64,000 nucleotides of DNA, from positions 14,570,001 through 14,634,000 of the forward strand of contig CM114273.1 of NCBI GenBank assembly GCA_050084515.1, written 5' to 3'. A program made the translations under genes and the position numbers. The notes under the pieces were generated by a model, which was not told the DNA's origin, searched no databases, and was given only the letters and a program-made list of their open reading frames with translations. Numbering within the stretch: the first letter of the stretch is position 1; the number at the start of each line of letters is the position of its first letter. The stretch comes from Blasia pusilla (Eukaryota; Marchantiophyta; Marchantiopsida; Blasiales). Positions 45,241 to 58,990 of the stretch are shown piece after piece.

Positions 45241-47925
45241 AATAGTCGCTCACTTTTCCAGTATCCAATCCTCACTATTATTTGCAATTATACAGGTGTT
45301 ATACATAGTGTTTGCAAGTGAGAGGTTCCTAGCATATCTTCCCCAGCGCACTACTCTTTACTTTAGAAGAGATGGACCGTGCGCAGTGGCAGCTGTCAAT
45401 GTTCTTAAAGTTCACGAGTATTAGGTTCACTCAGATCCGTGCAATCTGTCTCCCGGAATTCTCATCCCGTTGAGATGACTGTTAGTTGAGCAAATGGCAA
45501 CGGCTATCTTCACTAAGGTCGCTAAACATTTTCTTACTTCATGAGTGTTGACGTGATAATAGTTGTTTTTGCTATTTTCCAACTTTCAGCGTGGCATAAT
45601 CGATAATCGGTTACTATACTTTCTTCCTCTCGTTCACTTCAATTACAACCTTCTAGTCCACGGGATTCATTGTCAGTGTGCAAGTAGACCAGATTCAGGA
45701 CACATTCTAATTCTTTTATTTATCATACCCTAGATTTTTGAAATTTGAGGGCAATTTGTGCAGAAACTCTCCAATGCACAATGTATTGTGCACTGGAGGC
45801 AGACATTCCCAATTTCAATTTAGAGCGAACTCCCTCTTTACTCAGCTTCGCAACTTTGTCGTCACTCAAGTCTTTGCTCACGTATAGTGCGTTGTGTCTC
45901 TACGCTATTAAAGGACTGCAACTACCTCTTGAGAAGTTTGCACGCATGTTTTACGCGGCTCCTCCTGTCTTTTGGTTTCATCGGGCTAGACTTCGTAGGG
46001 TTTCTTCCTCCACCCTTCATGAAGTTCTCTCCCTGGAGGACGCTCTCTCTCCTCTCCTCTGCCACGACCGACAGACCTACTACCGTTTCACATTGAACCG
46101 CCCGATGGGCACTTAGTGTTCAGGTCCAGAGTTATGGATTTACCTAACCTAAGACTGCAACCTCCAACCGATGCCTCAGCGTGTGTAACAATTAGAAACT
46201 CATCTTTAGTCATAGACTTAAGAGAAATCCGCTAATGTCTGTCATCATCGGCATGTTAGATTCGTCTTCTAGAGGCTCTGCTTCATAAACTTCTTGCTGA
46301 TGTTTCAACACTTAGGCCCAGACAGTCAGTGCGACCGTAAAGGAGGGAAGCGTTGAGCGACATATTGCCCGGCTCAAACTACGCCCCCAAAGACACGAGC
46401 TGTGAAGAAGGCCTTGAAAGGGCTCTCGAACATAAAATCTGCAATGGAATTTTGAAAACAGTTTGAAGCCTCAGATATCCAAGGAAGTTGAACCGCATCA
46501 GTTCTCAAGCCCGGCAAGGCGAAAACTCTAGGGCGGCCACTGCGAATGTTTGAGAAACAAGCCTTAGTTTTATCATCGTTGGCTAGTGGTTCAAGACATC
46601 ATCCATTACATAAGTCGCTCAGCTCAGCGGGTTTATAGTCATGTGGGTTACTAATCCACAATACTTTCTGTTGAGCTTGATATGTTCTTAATCATCACTG
46701 CGACTAGCTGCACGTCTGGCTGCAGACACATAGAAAGAGATCTCGCAGAGCATGCCCCCCAAATCGAATGTAAAGCTTCTCATAGAATACTGTGAGCATC
46801 TTCACATTCAAAAAGAGGCAAACACTCGGCGAGAAACGAAAAGACTTACCAAACCCCCGATAATCCTACCCACTTCGCGAGTCTTCCAACAGCCCCATCT
46901 GACCTAAGCAGTTGGAGCGAACACCACGTCTACAATCCCTAAAGCGCCGTCAGTCGAGAAAGGCGCTCACTCTGATGAATAAGTAAAGGAAACTCCCCAC
47001 GCACACCTCTATGAGACCCCTTCTCTTCTATCCCTTTCTTATTGCCCTCACCCTCGCAAGGCAACCGAGAGTCTCTTCTCGGCCCCGCACGAACGTCGCG
47101 CTAGACATCAGGATATGGTAAACACACTACAAACACAGAGCAAGGCGACCACCACTCGAGCTGACCACTACAAAGCACCATAGAAAGAAAGCAAACGAAG
47201 GCGAGATGCGAACTCACTGCAGGCGTGCAGAGGCAAGTCTCCAAGAGGAACTTATACACTTCTACTGCCTCCTCCTGGCGCACGAAGACAGGCGGACAAT
47301 ATGGTCTACAGCGCGGCGCCATCCGAAGCTACGGACCAACCCTAGAATCACTAGACCTGGTACCGAAGCGAGTTACTGGTTGGGACTCGGGAGGGGGAAG
47401 AACCCACTTCGGACGCACCGCTGAGACGAACATCATATCCGCCAAACGGTGTGCTCCCACTGGTGGCCTCTGGCGAGCTTCTGCGGATGACATGTGGCGC
47501 TGACATGTGTGCATGGGAGGCGCCACGCGTTGGGATAGGGGAAACGCTGTGTAGGACAAGGACACTCGCTCGCTACTCATGTTTTCCACGAAGAAAATGA
47601 AGGGCTTCTTCATCTCGTGCCAAAATTGTTCTGCGCGACAGCCATCCATTTTGGATTTCACTGAGGGAGAAACTCACCGAAATTCCCTACAGTTTCGCAA
47701 CAATCGAAGGGGGGAGTATAGCGGCCAAGCGCGCTTCAGACATTTGGAAACCACCGGACTCCGCTTCGAAATTTAGCTCCCCAGGGTTGATTTGATTTCG
47801 GTCTCGGTCTGTGGTTTGCAGATTCAGGGGGTTTCGCACTGAAGACGTACACAGGCGTTAATGATTTGCGCCGTTTTGGGAGACAGATCTTGAAAACTAA
47901 GGGAGCTGTGCACCGTTTACGAACT
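45241..47925. other. Long intergenic region before the predicted plastid membrane protein gene
   Basis: No gene recognised. Frames of up to 123 codons (45745-46116) and 110 codons (47661-47329) lack domains. The stretch just upstream of 47926 presumably holds the promoter. Confidence 0.45.
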
Positions 47926-49799
47926 ATGGCGGGGCTGGCACTTTGTTGTTGTCAGGGAACAGCCGGTTTGACATCAGGCCTGCTGAGCTCTCGTTGTAAG
48001 TATGTTGTCTCACCTCTAGGTTCGTGACATGGGCGCAATCCGCTGTAGAAGGATGGGGCCTGGCATCCAGCTCGTTCATGAGTGGTTTTAGAATTTTTGA
48101 GATTGCACACGCCCTGTATGATGTCTTCTTATGTTGTGGACCGATTATCTCGGGGGGTTCGTATGGTCAAAACGAAATCAGCTTAAGACGAGAGTTTCTC
48201 TCGTGAGTCTCGGATTGGTGCCAGATTGGGTACTACTACTGCTGCTATTCGAAAACAATGATGTCAGTTGCGCTTTTCTTGGAAGCTGCGGGGAATTCTC
48301 TTTTGCAACAAATGATGAAGAAGGCAATAGAACTACATCCACCATTATAACTAAATGAAAGCTGCTTAGGAAATCGAATGCTCCTCTCCCGAATGATATG
48401 AAAACCCGTCGCTTCTGATCCCGTGCTTTCGAGAAGCAGGTTGACCTATACTTCACGCCACTGTTTGAGTTTGGTCTTCATTAGCACCGCGGGAAGAATG
48501 GATTCCCCTTACATCGTCCTTGAGTCTTTGCTCATTCCCTTCCAGCAACGAAACCGACGTGAGTCGAGTCTCAACGTATACCGCTTGAACCTTGTTCGAC
48601 TTTAATTTTGCATGCAATGATATGTGTTCTTTGTTCCTATCCATTTCACGATCCCTGCTCTTCTGTCAACCACTTGCGGATGGCCTTAGTCAGCCAGCGG
48701 ATCAGTGGACAGTGTTTTCACACCTTTTCACCGTTGGAATCATCCTTCCCACATCATAATTTCGATCTCCCGCGGGAACTTTCAGAATACAGACTTTGTT
48801 TTCGGAGTTATGTCATTCGCCAGATAGAGTAGATGATTCTAACTGAAAATTGACGTTTCCATGGTGTGCACAGGTTTGGGAAGGAGAGCGAGAAACTCTG
48901 GACTCCGGGAATGGCAGCTTTCGTCAAGAGCTGCATCTCTCTCACAAAGCGCCGTCCATTTACACGAGGATGGAAGATTAGTTGGGTTCTTCTCACAGGT
49001 TAGAAATGGCAGGCGGAGCATTACCCCAATGAAGATGAGAGCCGAGACGTCAGAAAATGACACAGTTGCCCAAGAAAAGCCGAGCAGAGCGAAGGACAAA
49101 GTTGCAAGACGAACTGCCGATATGAGGGTGAAGATCAGCGACTTCATTGCGCAGAAATCCGGCCTCAGCTGGCTCTTAGGTCCGCTCGTTAGCACCGCAA
49201 CAATCGTCATTCCCGCTACTACGATGAACCTGGCATCGCTCTTCCAACGAAACTACTTGGCAGGGTTAGCTGCCACTTTCGGATTGGACATTCTCTTCGT
49301 CCTCTCCACTGATCTCTTCCTGGTTCTAGCGAACAAGCTCGGCCACCATCAGCAGGTTGCTGGCGGCCCTCCTCCATGGATCGGCCCCTGGGAATTCACT
49401 GGCTACCCGGAAGGCTTTCCCAACATCCTCAATTACGTTTCTTACGTGAGTGTGGGAGTTGCAGCTATGGCTCTGGCTGTACTTACCCTGGTGGGCAAAT
49501 TGCCAGCCGCATTGGCTACTCTGGCGCCATATGTTGCACTCATCTTCGTGCAGGTCGTGTACGAGAGGCTCATGGGAGATGATCGCTCGCCGGTGTCTCC
49601 TCTGGTTCCAATCGTGTATACTGCTTACAGATTCTGGCAGCTCACTCGAGGATTCATGCTGCTGCCATTCTTGGAAGGGGGGGGCATGTTGAAGAGGTTT
49701 CTGCTCATTTCTGCCTCCTTATGGGTGTTTTATCTAGCCCTGTATCTGACGCAGTTGCCATGGCTTTACTCCACCTGGAATGCTAACAAAGCCACCTGA
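47926..49799 (+). CDS. Predicted plastid multi-pass membrane protein, two exons
   Basis: The model joins 47926-47995 and 48874-49799 for 331 residues. Exon 1 reads 'MAGLALCCCQGTAGLTSGLL' and ends before GTAAGT at 47996. Exon 2 follows the AG at 48872-48873. The phase-1 junction makes a Cys codon and keeps the frame, while starting inside exon 2 at 48861 would use an ATG that lies in the intron. Residues 1-80 are Ser/Arg-rich and look like a transit peptide. A basic segment follows, then about five or six hydrophobic helices, for example 'LLGPLVSTATIVIPATTMNL', 'LAATFGLDILFVLSTDLFLV', 'VGVAAMALAVLTLVGKL' and 'RFLLISASLWVFYLALYL'. A conserved-looking loop is 'GGPPPWIGPWEFTGYPEGFP'. It resembles an uncharacterised plant plastid membrane family; the function is unknown. 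Confidence 0.85.
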
Positions 49800-52700
49800 T
49801 TCTTCGCCTTTTCCTTCTCTCTTCGACAATTTGAGACAGACCCACTAGCATTCTGTCCTGGCAGGCAGAAATCGTCCAACTGTGAACACACAAAGATCCA
49901 GCCAGCCAGGCACTTCTTCCTCTGTTGTCTGTATGTCTCTTTTTAGAGAGCTCTTTGCACCATAAGAAAATTCACGTCTCTTCGTAACTCCCTCCCTACT
50001 CACTACCTACTCTGGTCAAGCATCGACCTTTTGTACATTTTTGCATAAAACTCGCTCATTTATAAATTCGATCACCACCCCGAGCTGGCAGTTCAATTTC
50101 ATTGCGTTTAGCTGACATCGCTTCTGCGATTCGGTATCGTCTTCTCGAGGAAAGACCTTCCGTTCCCGAGATATGACTGGTCTGGATTCGGTTTTCTCTC
50201 TCGTCGATGGGCGTCTTTTTCTAACATCATTTATTTTCTTCATGTCTTTCCTGACTGGCCCGACCTGACCCTCACATGTCTTCCTCTAACCGTGCCGATG
50301 GAGTTCTAGGGGAGTTTGTAGCTAGCACTACCATTCAAATCTCTGTAGATTTTATGTTGGGTATGTCTCGAATGTCTACTTTCATGTGAATAAGGCAATC
50401 TCGGTTTGAGAGGGCCATAAGTCGACGTTTGGTACATCGTCTCCTCGGAATCCAGACTTTGATGCCGGGCTAGTAATGAACACAGCAACAGAGTCGTCTT
50501 CGCTTTTTTGTTATGCATGTCATGCTTGTCAGCTATGGAGGACGGAAGAGTATTGTGGCAGTACTGCGAAGAGTATCCTGCCAATTGGAGCTTCACTTAT
50601 TTTAGCTGGACCATATCCTTGTGCGAAGAGCTCTTGCAATCTGTTCCTCTAACTAAATGAAGCACTTTGATTTGAACTCGCTTGGAACTGGATATCTACG
50701 TTTCCGAACCATCTCCCATCATCAGAGGACTGCACAAGACGTTATCCCGCATTTGCCGTGGAACGTTCGTTTCTAATTTCTTGATTCGGACATACAGGGG
50801 TTCGTCCGCAGACCTGTTTAGATGCGGAAGAATAAAACACTGCACCCTCTCGATGAACTGCAGTCTCTGCTGCCTCCAAGAAATGAGCACTTGAGCGGGT
50901 TTTCTTACGACTGAAACAAACCACTCCAGTTATTTGATAGGGGAGCACGTTTCAATGAGTTTATGAGTTATGAGCTAGCGTTATGGAATTTGAAAGTACC
51001 AATACCACATACTTTCTTTGCTAGTAAATACTTGATACTTCACAGCTCAGTTCTTGAGAAAGACAACCGGTGTAAATTTACTTGGTCAGGTAAGTAGGTA
51101 CGCCTGTCTCGATGGATACCATCTGCTCCATTACGGATTCTCAAGGCATTGCATCTTTCGGCGCAAGGGATATGTCTTCAGGGCCAACAACTCAGTCTTG
51201 AAGTCCCAATGATTCAGCTCAGTTGTAACACCGTTTCTTGGACGGGTAGCACCGTTCCTTGGACGGGATTACGAAATTGAAAACACTACCCTGTCCCACC
51301 TTCAAGATAGTATATGTGTGCATGAGCCTCTCCTGTTGTGGCATTGCCGACTTTTCCCCACAGAATTGTCCTTACAGTGTATCTCCTACATTTAATTTCC
51401 ATTCGCGAGACGGTGCTTCACGACACCTCAGTAGAGACGGTGCAGGAGCTCACTTTCTTCGAAAATCACGACTAGACGATGTGCACCAGGAAGTGACTAG
51501 CCAGACCACGTCGTCTTCGCAAACATCCCTTGCCACACTAGGCCGGCCATCTGCCAGAGGAGGAATCGCGGATTCGCCCGACAGTAGCAAGGGCAATGAC
51601 CACCTTAAAACAGCTCGGCAACCATGCACAGATTTCGAAACGCATTCGCCACAGACATGTTCGGATTCACATAGATAAATATTCATCTCTACCAAGAGAA
51701 GGAAAGTCCATTTGCATCCGGTGATCGCCGTTTGCACCCAGGGTAGGTTGAACAACAAGGGAGGAAAACATTCAGACAATCAATTCCCGTACTAGTCCAG
51801 AGTACGACCCACGCCAACTCCGATGAACATATGAGCTCCGAACAGAATATTTGAAGAATACCAACACAAACCCACCGACTCCATCGGCTCCCAGTTCTAG
51901 GACCTCAGGCCTCCCTATTTTCTGAATATCAGCCATTTCTGCGGAGAAGGCTGTAAAGTTTGGTTTTCTTCTTGGCTAGTAGAAAATGTGTCTCGACGAC
52001 TTTCGACAACATACATTCTCCTTGCTTGTCATGGTCCTGTATCCCGGAAGTGTTTCGAGCAATCGGACGACTTGCAGAAGCAGTGTCAAATTCAATTAAG
52101 GTATTGTGAACAAAACCAGCATGCTCACGAGGTGTCATGTCCTTAACAATCTTTACACTTAAATTCAGAAGCTCAAGGGTCGACTATTCAACTATAATGC
52201 TACTTTTCGGCGTCATAATTCTGCCGTCATGCTACTTAAGATGGATGTTTCAGAAGAGCGTAGCTTGCGACCGAAAGCTCCTCCATACTTTACAGACTGG
52301 TACGAAAATTTCCACAATTTTTTACACCTGCGCATAGACGGCAAGCGGTAGTTATGTTTGGTCGTCACGTGTTTCCAGGGATACTAGTCGCAATACATCA
52401 GGAAAATCAGGTCCCTCTCTGATTTTATTTCGTGATAGCAAGATGAAATCAGTTAGTCGGATGAGAGGCATAATAATCCGCCCCGACAGCTTCCAAACGT
52501 CAGGAGCAGAACCGTAAGAAAAGAGTGGGTAGGTCACGGTGGAGGAAATAAGAACAAGATAAAAAAGCTCAAAGTAAATACAATGGGAGGGCTCAGATAG
52601 TCCAACGAAACTACGGCCATAACGTGAGACTTCACAGGTTTGAAAGTCACCACCGTGAGATATTTGTCTGGGGAGGCAGCAAAGATCGCTCTGAAGGATA

Positions 52701-53234
52701 CGAACTTAGCAGAATCATGAGCATCCGCAAAGATCAGCCTCTCTACTTTAGGGCAGAGAATTGATTGACGCCGTAAACACGCAAATCCTCTCATCTCACA
52801 GATTCAAACCAGTCATTGGAGTGATAAGCAGCAAAAGGAAAGACACGAACAACATAGAGAAACGTTGAAGCTGGAAAACTCGACTCCAATCGCATGGACT
52901 GTTCAACTGGCGAAGAACTGATCGTAGATCGTCTTAAAGCCAAAAGCCGTATGAGACTTCCCGACAGCAATCAAGAATGACTGATCCATTCAGCTCTGAG
53001 TGTTTTAAAACAATGCATGACGAAACCAAACGGCCACAGACTCTACCAGTCATGGGCGACGGACTTCACAGAACAAATCAGGAAGACGCACAGGTTCCAC
53101 CCGGCAGTGTGCGAATACAAGTCGATGATGAAAGTAGATGTTCTCAATGGGACATTCCCGCAAAGTTCCTGGAAACACTGGCACTAGCAAGAGAGTGGCA
53201 CAAGACCTTACCGAAGGAACTATTACACTCGTAC
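49800..53234. other. Intergenic region between the membrane protein and CP12
   Basis: Contains the presumed 3' UTRs of both converging genes. Frames such as 51259-51678 (139 codons) and 50596-50306 lack recognisable domains. No repeat of note. Confidence 0.5.
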
Positions 53235-53636
53235 TCAATCTTCGTATGTACGGCACTCGTCGGTTTCGGGGTTTTCCGCACAGTAAACTTCAAGAGGATC
53301 CGATGCGGCCTTCGCCGCCTCCTTCAGGTGTGAACTGGCAGCGCTCAATTCCTCCACCTCGTCCCACGCAGCGACACATTCTCCAGACGTTTCGTCAGCT
53401 GCGCAAGTTTCCTGTGCCTCCTTCACACTCTTCTCGATCTTTTCAGTGAGCTTGGCTTGCTCAGGCGTCGTCGCCATCGCAACGATGCGCGCACTTCTCG
53501 ACAAACGCTGAGGCGCCGCGGCGGGCATCGGCACCATCCTCACGGACGACGACGACGAGTAAACTACCGATGCGCTTCCCCGCCATGGAACCACCACTGA
53601 CGCGGCCATGGAAGAAGCAATTGCGAGAGAATCCAT
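53235..53636 (-). CDS. CP12: CP12, chloroplast Calvin-cycle regulator
   Basis: A small redox-regulated protein of the chloroplast stroma that binds glyceraldehyde-3-phosphate dehydrogenase and phosphoribulokinase into an inactive complex in the dark. The frame stays open from 53729, but I choose the Met at 53636 ('MDSLAIASSMAAS'), giving 133 residues with a Ser/Ala/Val-rich transit peptide. The mature part begins near 'ATTPEQAKLTEKIEKSVKEA'. The N-terminal Cys pair is 'ETCAADETSGECVAAW', the core is 'AWDEVEELSAASSHLKEAA', and the C-terminal Cys pair is 'YCAENPETDECRTYED'. All four Cys and the acidic tail are intact. There is no intron in the coding part, and length and motifs are normal for the family. 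Confidence 0.97.
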   Translation of the reverse strand: MDSLAIASSMAASVVVPWRGSASVVYSSSSSVRMVPMPAAAPQRLSRSARIVAMATTPEQAKLTEKIEKSVKEAQETCAADETSGECVAAWDEVEELSAASSHLKEAAKAASDPLEVYCAENPETDECRTYED

Positions 53637-54060
53637 CGCTGCACCGTCCGCAAATAATTCCTCTGAGTTGCCAAATTGCCCTTGTGTTCCACCGGAAGAT
53701 GAAGGATGCGAGCAGCGCGCCTTCACCACATAAGCTCCAACATTCTAGAGCGGATTGAAGATTTGTCTGGACGAGAATACGCAATGACGGGAAGTTGCAT
53801 GACAACCGACCACCAGCCGCGCCCCAAATCCTTCCGCTCTGCCCGCCCATCTGATCCCTGCCCGCTGACGGACCGGACCGAAAAGGTCCGCCGCTCCGAA
53901 ATCCCTTCGTATTAGGGCGTGTCATTATATGACGCCGTAGAACTTCCCGTAAAAATTGTCCCGGAAGAAATTGATTCTTTCCCATTTGAGAGGGGTGGGG
54001 AGAGAGTAAGCGATTGTGGGTACCCAAGATGGAATATATATATTTTATTATTATATATAA
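53637..54060 (-). promoter_or_regulatory. Presumed promoter/5' UTR of CP12
   Basis: GC-rich with a long open frame reaching 53729 in the CP12 frame and other chance frames. It turns AT-rich near 54030 where the retroelement relic begins. No TATA box can be assigned safely. Confidence 0.4.
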
Positions 54061-54064
54061 ATAT

Positions 54065-57000
54065 AATATTAAAAAGATTCAACAAAGAGAGAATGATTTT
54101 TCAAGTCTTTTCTCTTTTAGTCATATCCTCTCTTCCCCATGCCCTCTTCCTAGTACATTTACATGTAAATCACCTCCTTAATCTTAAACTTGCAATCATG
54201 GGTGAAGGGCCGTTTCTACAAATAGAAAGTAAACTCACTCAAATAGGGGATTTATCCAAAATTTCAATTTCCTCAAATAAGCTACAAATGGACCCACACC
54301 AAAGGGATATATGCGCCTGCAAGTAATCTTATCCTACCACTCACTGGAACATTCTCAACCTATTGAGATTGACCTCTAGTCTTCCTCAAATGTTGTACGG
54401 ATAATCTTCTTTCCGCTACAAAAGACGTAATACTTATTTCTACGTATATACATCGCTACACAAAATATATTATTGCCACTAATCAAAAAATAAAAAAATA
54501 CTAACTTAACTAGGCATTAATCCATGGAATCCAAACACTAAGTCAAGTAGCTACCAAAATGTGTCTAATCCATGTCGTGCGCATACACATCGCTACACAA
54601 CCCATATCGCTGGTCACATCTACACACCACACAACACCGATCTTCCCCAACATACGCATAGATCCATACATAAACGAAATACACTCACACATATACACCA
54701 TCTTCGTCCAGCCCCCACTCCGACCCCGTATTCCAAGACCCACGTTACAGCCTTCTTGATCTCGGCTTCTTGGAGCGCACATGGCTCCTCTCCTTCCGCA
54801 TCTTGTGCTCCCCATCCTGCTTTCGTCTTAACTCCGCCCAAGGCACGCGGCCCTATGCAAAACCTCCCTACCCTACCTCCCCCAACCGCGGCCCGCGCAC
54901 TCTGTACACGGTTCCTTATGAGCCCCCGCGGCTCCTTCTAACACAACCATATCCCTCGTTCCTCGAGCTCTTCCTCCCAACTCTGGCTCCTCCTTTCCTA
55001 GCCGAGCCCTCCCATCCCGCTAAGTCTCTCCGGGCTCACTACCCTATGAAGACCGCCCAACCCCTATGTGTCTCTATCTGCTTGGGCTTAGCACCCTAAG
55101 TCCTCCATCTTTAACTGCATGTCTCAAAACCCATCCATCCCACGTACTTTGGAGGTGCAAGCGCGCCCCTTGCTGTACGCACGCGGCCCTATGCGGCATG
55201 GCCTTCATATTCTCCTTCTCTCGACACACTCGCTCGCATATACCTGCTGCCACACTTCCCGCTACATTCTTCTACTCTCCTCTATCATCGTGCACCAACA
55301 CAATCTATGAAAAATGGCCAGCGCTTCCACCCACAACCTCCCGAACAAAAAAATGATCACACAACGCGACACGCGCGTCTCCAAGGGCTCCCCACCGAGG
55401 CAACTCGCTTGCCCACCTACAACCGACGAATTCCCTTCCCCCCTCGCATCTTTCTCATGAAAAAATCAGAGTAGTAAAAATGGCTCACCCGGCCTAAAAC
55501 TCCACTCATTAATCTACGTTGGCATATCAAACCACATCCATCCTCCGCGATGAGGGAATCCGGACGCTAGCACCCTAAGTCCTAAATACCCGCACACGTC
55601 TATGCAAGAGAGCTACTCCAAAGGCTCAACATGAGAAAGATGGCTTGAGAAAGCCATCTCTCTCACTCTTATATCCTTGGGAAGAGCCAAAAGGCTCTTC
55701 CCCCAAAAATAGCCTCCAAACGGTAACCTATGTGCACAGGTTACCGCGTGACTCTTGACTTGGTCAACGGGTCACTTAACGGACTAAGAACAAAATAGGG
55801 AAATTGCCATAAACAATGTTTTCGACGCAACAGACTTGTCGCCAACCTCATCCGACATATTGGGACGAATTTACACCCAAACAACCCGCTATCTCTCTAT
55901 GCCATCGACGTAATATAACTCTACCTACGTCAAAATAAGATGTGACATCCATCTCTTCCTACTTGTGACATACACGTCTAGTATGCTAACAGCAATAAAT
56001 TCAGACGCTCATCTGACCCCATCGCTAATCGCCTTCATGCTCTTCATGTCACTCAATCAAGTCCAAGTGTCTCGCTATATATTCTATGTACGTCTAGGGC
56101 ACATTCAACGTCCTTGAAGAACTCTAAGAAGAAGTGGTTTCAAATACATCATGTGTCCTCTTCTCAAACACTTATCATAGGCAAGCATTGTGGTTTTATA
56201 TCACGAATATCTAAGTCTATGCCACCCACCCAAGTCATGATTGGGGGTCCAAGGAGGAAAAACCTCGATATAACCCACCAAAGTCGAAATCTAGACTAGC
56301 AATATAGTTTCCAAACTAACCGCAAGACTAATACTAGGTTAGACTCATACGTATCTTGTGATTAGCCTTAGATGAGAAAGAGGTGTAGCTCCTTGCATAG
56401 ACAAAGGCAAGGCAAGCAAGGTTTTAAGACCTTAGAGTCAATTACAAGCGCCAAGTCAAGGGCAAGAAGCAAGGAACACATGAGTAGTCAAGATGGGCGT
56501 AAGCCATGAGACATATAAAATGCAAGTCCAAATTCCAAGATGCGTTTGGGAAGCCAAGAGTTTCATAATCTTCAAGTAGCCTCCACCAAGCTATCTTGAT
56601 GGATAACTAGTCAGATACTGATCCATAAGTTTAAAACCTTATTTTGGATGAAGGCCAAAATCAAGGGCCTAAGAGAGACGATGGGGAAGGTGGGGTTCCC
56701 CTAGAGAACCCATAAGTACCTATAGGGGAGAGAACACAGACTCTCTCTCTTTATCTGCTCAAGTCCTTGAACCATGAACTAACCATGACGGATGGCCATA
56801 TTTCAAGTTTGAGTTGGGGGAAACATCCTGAAGAGTTAACCAACGCACTCCAATATAGGCAAGCAACTTGGGGAGATTGGTTGAGACTTGGAGAAGAGGC
56901 TTCCTAGGGAGATGGTACGCACTTGGAGAGACTCGACCCAATTAGCGCTTGGAGGCTTCAATTCTAGTCTACCTGTAGAAAGTACAACTGGTTGAGTCTT

Positions 57001-58990
57001 TGGGACTCAATTTAAGTCTTTTGCTTACAAACCTCAAGATTAGGTATGCTTTAGGGCCAAGCTATATAGGTGAAGTAGAGTTCGGACACTAAGACATTGT
57101 ACCTCTAGTAAATCCACATATCATATATTGTAACATTCCATGTATCAGTGCCAAACTTGGATCAATTGTTTCATCGATGTTAGGAAGGTGACATGGCATG
57201 CGATTTTGCACATGGTCCTTCTACACCATATTATGATACCCTCTAATATTAGAAGGGACATGTTTTTGCCATATAGTATTCTCATATTAATAAGCAAATT
57301 AGATGGAAAAATCTCACACACTCTCAAAATGGTAAGCCCTACTATTATCTCCAAGTTTTTGGCGCCATGTACTACAAGTAGATAGATTTCCATGATGGAA
57401 CCTTTCTATTTTTTGTTTGTAGCCTCCTCCTCAAATAGTTGCATATCTGAATGTTTCTCAATGTTGTGCAATATTGAGGTTCTCGAATCAGACAACTCTC
57501 CAAAATTTCTACGATGTGTGGGAATAGGCTCACACCCATATATCATAATTATCGAGATTTGGCATCTCACTAGCATCACAAAAAATGATAGTTGGTAAAT
57601 TCTTATCTTATCCATATAGAGAAAAGTTAGATTAAAAGGAGGCCAAGGATGCCTACTTGTATAAAATTTCCAACCATGGCCATTGTAGGTCCCAATCTTG
57701 CAAGTAACCTTTCTACAAGCCATACTTGCATAAATCCCTTTTCCTTAATTTTTTGGACAACATACTCGGCTAGAAAATCCACCTTATAATAATCTCGTGA
57801 TATCGTGCAATGGTTGATTAGCACTAGATCACACAAGGCTTAAGACTCGTGAAAAAATTAATAACCTAGTTTACTAACATTAGTGCAAGTATATCATACT
57901 AACTCGGCACTTGGCCCATGAATGCATAAGCTACTCCCTCACTCACCTTGTCAAACAATGCAACCAACTGTATCCACTTTGATAAGTGCTCCACCATGTC
58001 GTATGCACACACATCATTACTAAACATAGATCACTATCACCAAACATAAATATAAACACATAAACACAAGATATCTTACTCACTTAGGATATTTAATTTA
58101 ACACATATATAGATGATCGTGTACCAAAATGACTACAATAAATCATGCGATGTGCAATCTCTTACCCACTCTCCATATCTCTCTCAAGGTTGCACGGAAA
58201 CTAACTTCTCCATCCATGGGACGGACTTGCAATTGTCCAGATATGTCATGCCATTCCATGCCAAGTTTTTATGGTACACGAGTCATCCGTGCAGGCGCAT
58301 GAATGAATTCCAAGTAGAGAGTGCGCCTATACATTTTTCTTATATTTGGCCCGTGTCATGCCAACACAAGAGTGGCGCAGAAGACGTACAAGCTCACGGG
58401 CAAGGTGTATGCCCACATACCTTACACACTTTGCCTGTATGGGCAGGATGTGGGTCGACGAAAAATGGCAACTCGTGCCTGAGTGTGATGCGCATGGACA
58501 CACAACGTGCTCGCACATACGGGAGGGGCTTGGAGATGTGATGTGGGTCACATAGGATGTGAGGATGAGTTGATAAAGTTGCAGGATCGTGTGGAGGGAT
58601 GTGAGGGGGGCAGGTTGTGGTATGGGTTGCGGAAAGTTGGCCCAACACAGACATGTCCATCCCTAAGTTCACGCACATGGACTTTGCCCATGTCCAATCC
58701 TAACCTCTCTCATGTCAAACCAAACCTACTCTTATAGTAAGAGGCTTAAGTTACTCACAAGGCAAGGAGGACCATAGCTCCACCGCCTCATGAAAGGTGG
58801 TTCAAGAAAGAGAAAATGAGCTCTCAAGCTCACTCTCTTTGGGTATATCCCTTCTCTCTCCCCAAACTTTCTCCTTAGCTCTTAACCTTCTATAATGGGT
58901 CAAGGATCACGTTCCAAAATATAAAAGTCAACTATGATTATAATTGAAAAAACCTCGGGGGTCTCACTTCCACAGAAGAGACCCATCACG
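54065..58990 (-). mobile_element. Eroded relative of the methyltransferase-bearing gypsy element
   Basis: 54065-54400 and 58740-58990 resemble the LTR-like repeats at 2790 and 12677, for example 'GAGCTCTCAAGCTC' near 58818 and 'TTCAACAAAGAGAGAATGA' near 54080. Between them, 55990-56290 matches the 3' segment at 3420-3610 and 57140-57990 matches the integrase end at 3850-4680, all on the minus strand. Gag, protease, methyltransferase and RT were not found, so the interior is largely deleted. The stretch 54560-55980 holds C-rich sequence with a motif like that near 12251. This family therefore inserted more than once nearby. Confidence 0.65.
56085..57990 (-). pseudogene. Integrase/PHD remnants in the eroded gypsy element
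   Basis: The nucleotide text at 56085-56195 parallels the PHD-encoding segment near 3500-3605, and 57160-57245 parallels the 199-bp repeat unit ('TTGGATCAATTGTTTCATCG' compared with 3857-3877). The protein frames are lost to stops. 56300-57130 has no clear match and may be an insertion. Confidence 0.55.

Noticed and set aside
45745-46116. 123-codon frame in the gene island
   Set aside because: No domain, no splice context, and average intergenic composition.
46600-46680. tRNA-like text with a possible anticodon arm ('GTGGGTTACTAATCCAC')
   Set aside because: No acceptor stem or T arm fits, and the anticodon would be one not normally used.
47329-47661. 110-codon minus frame upstream of the membrane protein gene
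   Set aside because: It overlaps equally long frames on the other strand and has no family resemblance.
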